Of a DNA stretch of 7,021 nt, positions 5,406 through 7,021 are shown one piece after another. The notes under the pieces are model-generated. The model ran no database searches. It worked only from the letters and a program-made list of their open reading frames with translations, and was not told the origin of the DNA. The translations under genes and the position numbers were made by a program. The first letter of the stretch is position 1. Each line of letters begins with the position of its first letter. The stretch is from a bacterium (GTDB lineage Bacteria > UBP15 > UBA6099 > DSWB01), in the NCBI GenBank assembly GCA_020061125.1, contig JAGUYV010000504.1, positions 1 to 7,021 on the forward strand. Reading direction: 5' to 3'.

Positions 5406-7021
5406 ATGAAACTCTCACCCCTTGGCTCCATGCTCGTGACGCGCAACATGCTCACCGCCGAGCAGCTCGAAGCCGCGCAGCGCAACGCCGCGGACAGGGG
5501 CGAACGCGCCCTCACCCGTGAAATCGTGAACCTCGGCTACCTGTCCCCGGAAGCCCTGGCCCGCGCCATGAGCGAACATCTCGGCCTGCCCTTCGTGGAC
5601 CTCAAGGATTTTCCCATTGACGCCCAGGCGCCCATGCTCATGCCCGAGGAATTTCTGCGCCGCCACAGCGCCATCCCCATCCGCATCGAAAACGGCGAGC
5701 TGTTCCTGGCCGTGTTCCCGCCCGTGGACCTGGCCGTGCTCGATGAAGTCGAACTCACCACAGGCTATCGCGCCAAACCCGTAATCGCCACGGAAAACGA
5801 CATCCACCTGGCCCTCAACCAGCACTTCAGCGCGCAGTCCCGCACCCGCCAGACCATCGTGGACATGCGCCTCGAGGACATCGAACCCGAGGACAGCGGC
5901 GAACTGATCCTCGATGAAATCGTGGACACGGTGGAAAGCCCGCCCATCGTGCGCCTGGTGGTGGACATCATAGACGGCGCCATCAACGAGCGCGCCAGCG
6001 ACATCCACCTCGAACCCCAGGACGACGACATGCGCGTGCGTTACCGCATTGACGGCGTGCTCCACGACATCATGCGCATCCCCCGCAATGTCGAAGCCTC
6101 GGTCATCTCCCGCATCAAAATCCTCGCGAACATGGACATCACCGAGCGCCGCGCCCCCCAGGACGGGCACATGAACATCCGAAAGGCCGGCGCCGAATAC
6201 GACCTGCGCATTTCCACTTTCCTCACCGTGAACGGCGAAAAGCTCGTCATGCGCCTCTTGAGCAAGGAAACCATGCTCCTTCGCATGGAGGAACTCGGCC
6301 TGTTCCCCGAGGAACTCGAACGCCTCAAGCGCATCACATCCAGCCCCTATGGCATGGTGCTCATCACCGGTCCCACGGGCTGCGGCAAAACCACGACCCT
6401 GTACTCGATTCTCAACCGCATCAACAACACCGCGGAAAATATCGTGACCATCGAAGACCCCGTGGAATACAAACTGCCGGGCATCAACCAGTCGCAGGTC
6501 AACCGCAACGCGGGCGTGACCTTCGCCACGGGGCTGCGCTCCCTGCTGCGCCAGGACCCCAATGTCATCATGGTGGGCGAGATCCGCGACCTGGAAACCG
6601 CGGAGATCGCCATCCAGGCGGCCCTCACCGGCCACCTCGTGTTCTCCACCCTGCACACCGCGGACGCGCCCAGCGCCGTGACCCGCCTCATTGACATGGG
6701 CATCAAGCGCTACCTCATCAGCGCGTCCATCGTGGGCATCGTGGCCCAGCGCCTGGTGCGCACCATCTGCCCGGCGTGCAAGGAAGAATATAAAACCGAT
6801 GTGTCCGAACTGCTGCAGGAATTCGGAATCCGTTCGGGCAAGCAGGGCGCCACGAAGCTCCACCGCGGCCGGGGCTGCAAATTCTGCGGCCAGCACGGGT
6901 ACCGCGGCCGCACGGGCGTGTACGAGCTGCTCACCGTGACCGACGAATTCCGTGACGCCGTGCTGCGCAACCGGCCCGCGCACGAACTGGCGCGCATCGC
7001 CGTCCGGGACGGCATGACGCC
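5406..7021 (+). CDS. PilB/GspE-family type IV pilus or type II secretion assembly ATPase (3' end beyond window)
   Basis: The frame is open from ATG 5406 to the window edge, giving 538 residues; probably only a few tens of residues are missing. This cytoplasmic hexameric ATPase powers pilin or pseudopilin polymerisation at the inner membrane. An N-terminal MshEN/T2SSE_N domain (about 1-145) is followed by an acidic linker. SDIHLEP begins at 198, then Walker A GPTGCGKTT (322-330; Cys at 326 where Ser is common). The Asp box is IVTIEDPVEY (346-355), Walker B is RQDPNVIMVGEIRD (382-395) and the His box is STLHTAD (414-420). The zinc tetracysteine is C455/C458 and C491/C494 (CPAC and CKFC). The long N-terminus favours PilB over the shorter classical GspE, but the two cannot be separated firmly without the neighbouring pilus or secretin genes. 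The gene lies 33 bases after the regulator, in the same frame, with an unusual split ribosome binding site. Confidence 0.94.
   Translation, partial: MKLSPLGSMLVTRNMLTAEQLEAAQRNAADRGERALTREIVNLGYLSPEALARAMSEHLGLPFVDLKDFPIDAQAPMLMPEEFLRRHSAIPIRIENGELFLAVFPPVDLAVLDEVELTTGYRAKPVIATENDIHLALNQHFSAQSRTRQTIVDMRLEDIEPEDSGELILDEIVDTVESPPIVRLVVDIIDGAINERASDIHLEPQDDDMRVRYRIDGVLHDIMRIPRNVEASVISRIKILANMDITERRAPQDGHMNIRKAGAEYDLRISTFLTVNGEKLVMRLLSKETMLLRMEELGLFPEELERLKRITSSPYGMVLITGPTGCGKTTTLYSILNRINNTAENIVTIEDPVEYKLPGINQSQVNRNAGVTFATGLRSLLRQDPNVIMVGEIRDLETAEIAIQAALTGHLVFSTLHTADAPSAVTRLIDMGIKRYLISASIVGIVAQRLVRTICPACKEEYKTDVSELLQEFGIRSGKQGATKLHRGRGCKFCGQHGYRGRTGVYELLTVTDEFRDAVLRNRPAHELARIAVRDGMT

Noticed and set aside
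1-7021. CRISPR arrays, tRNA or rRNA genes, insertion sequences, or a defence or toxin-antitoxin system
   Set aside because: No regularly spaced repeats, cloverleaf-like sequences, transposase motifs or terminal inverted repeats were found. The window is almost fully occupied by the genes described.

Overview
The window comes from a GC-rich Gram-negative-type bacterium. All genes lie on the + strand. Two features point to such an organism: an NtrC-family activator with an intact GAFTGA motif, which implies sigma-54, and a GspE/PilB-type assembly ATPase, which implies a type IV pilus or type II secretion machine. Codons ending in C or G dominate. A delta-proteobacterial, Omnitrophota-like or PVC-like lineage would fit, but the sequence alone does not decide it.

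Layout: (1) Positions 1-183 hold the last 60 codons of an unidentified gene. (2) It overlaps by 4 bases (GTGA) a multi-spanning GT-C type glycosyltransferase (180-1877). (3) A 125-base, comparatively AT-rich gap (1878-2002) carries a good sigma-70 promoter candidate, TTGATT-N17-TACAAT, interleaved with a possible sigma-54 element. (4) A tight signalling operon follows: a stand-alone receiver protein (2003-2389), a membrane PAS histidine kinase (2396-3970) and an NtrC-type response regulator (3951-5372). (5) After 33 bases comes a PilB/GspE-like ATPase (5406 to beyond the window end).

How the genes may work together: the kinase probably phosphorylates the NtrC-like regulator and possibly the stand-alone receiver as well. 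The NtrC-like protein would activate sigma-54 promoters, plausibly for pilin or secretion genes outside the window. The ATPase would then drive pilus or pseudopilus assembly. The GT-C gene seems to belong to a separate upstream unit involved in surface glycosylation.

No gene family here is new. The most interesting signals are non-coding and cluster at the regulator-ATPase junction. A strong Shine-Dalgarno (AAGGAG, 5372-5377) is separated from the ATPase ATG by a perfect 9-bp GC hairpin that would restore a 7-nt spacing when folded. A competing helix could hide the same Shine-Dalgarno. About 80 bases further upstream, inside the regulator's helix-turn-helix codons, there is a promoter-like sequence with a perfect 7-bp inverted repeat in its spacer. 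Together these suggest that ATPase expression may be tuned separately from the regulators.
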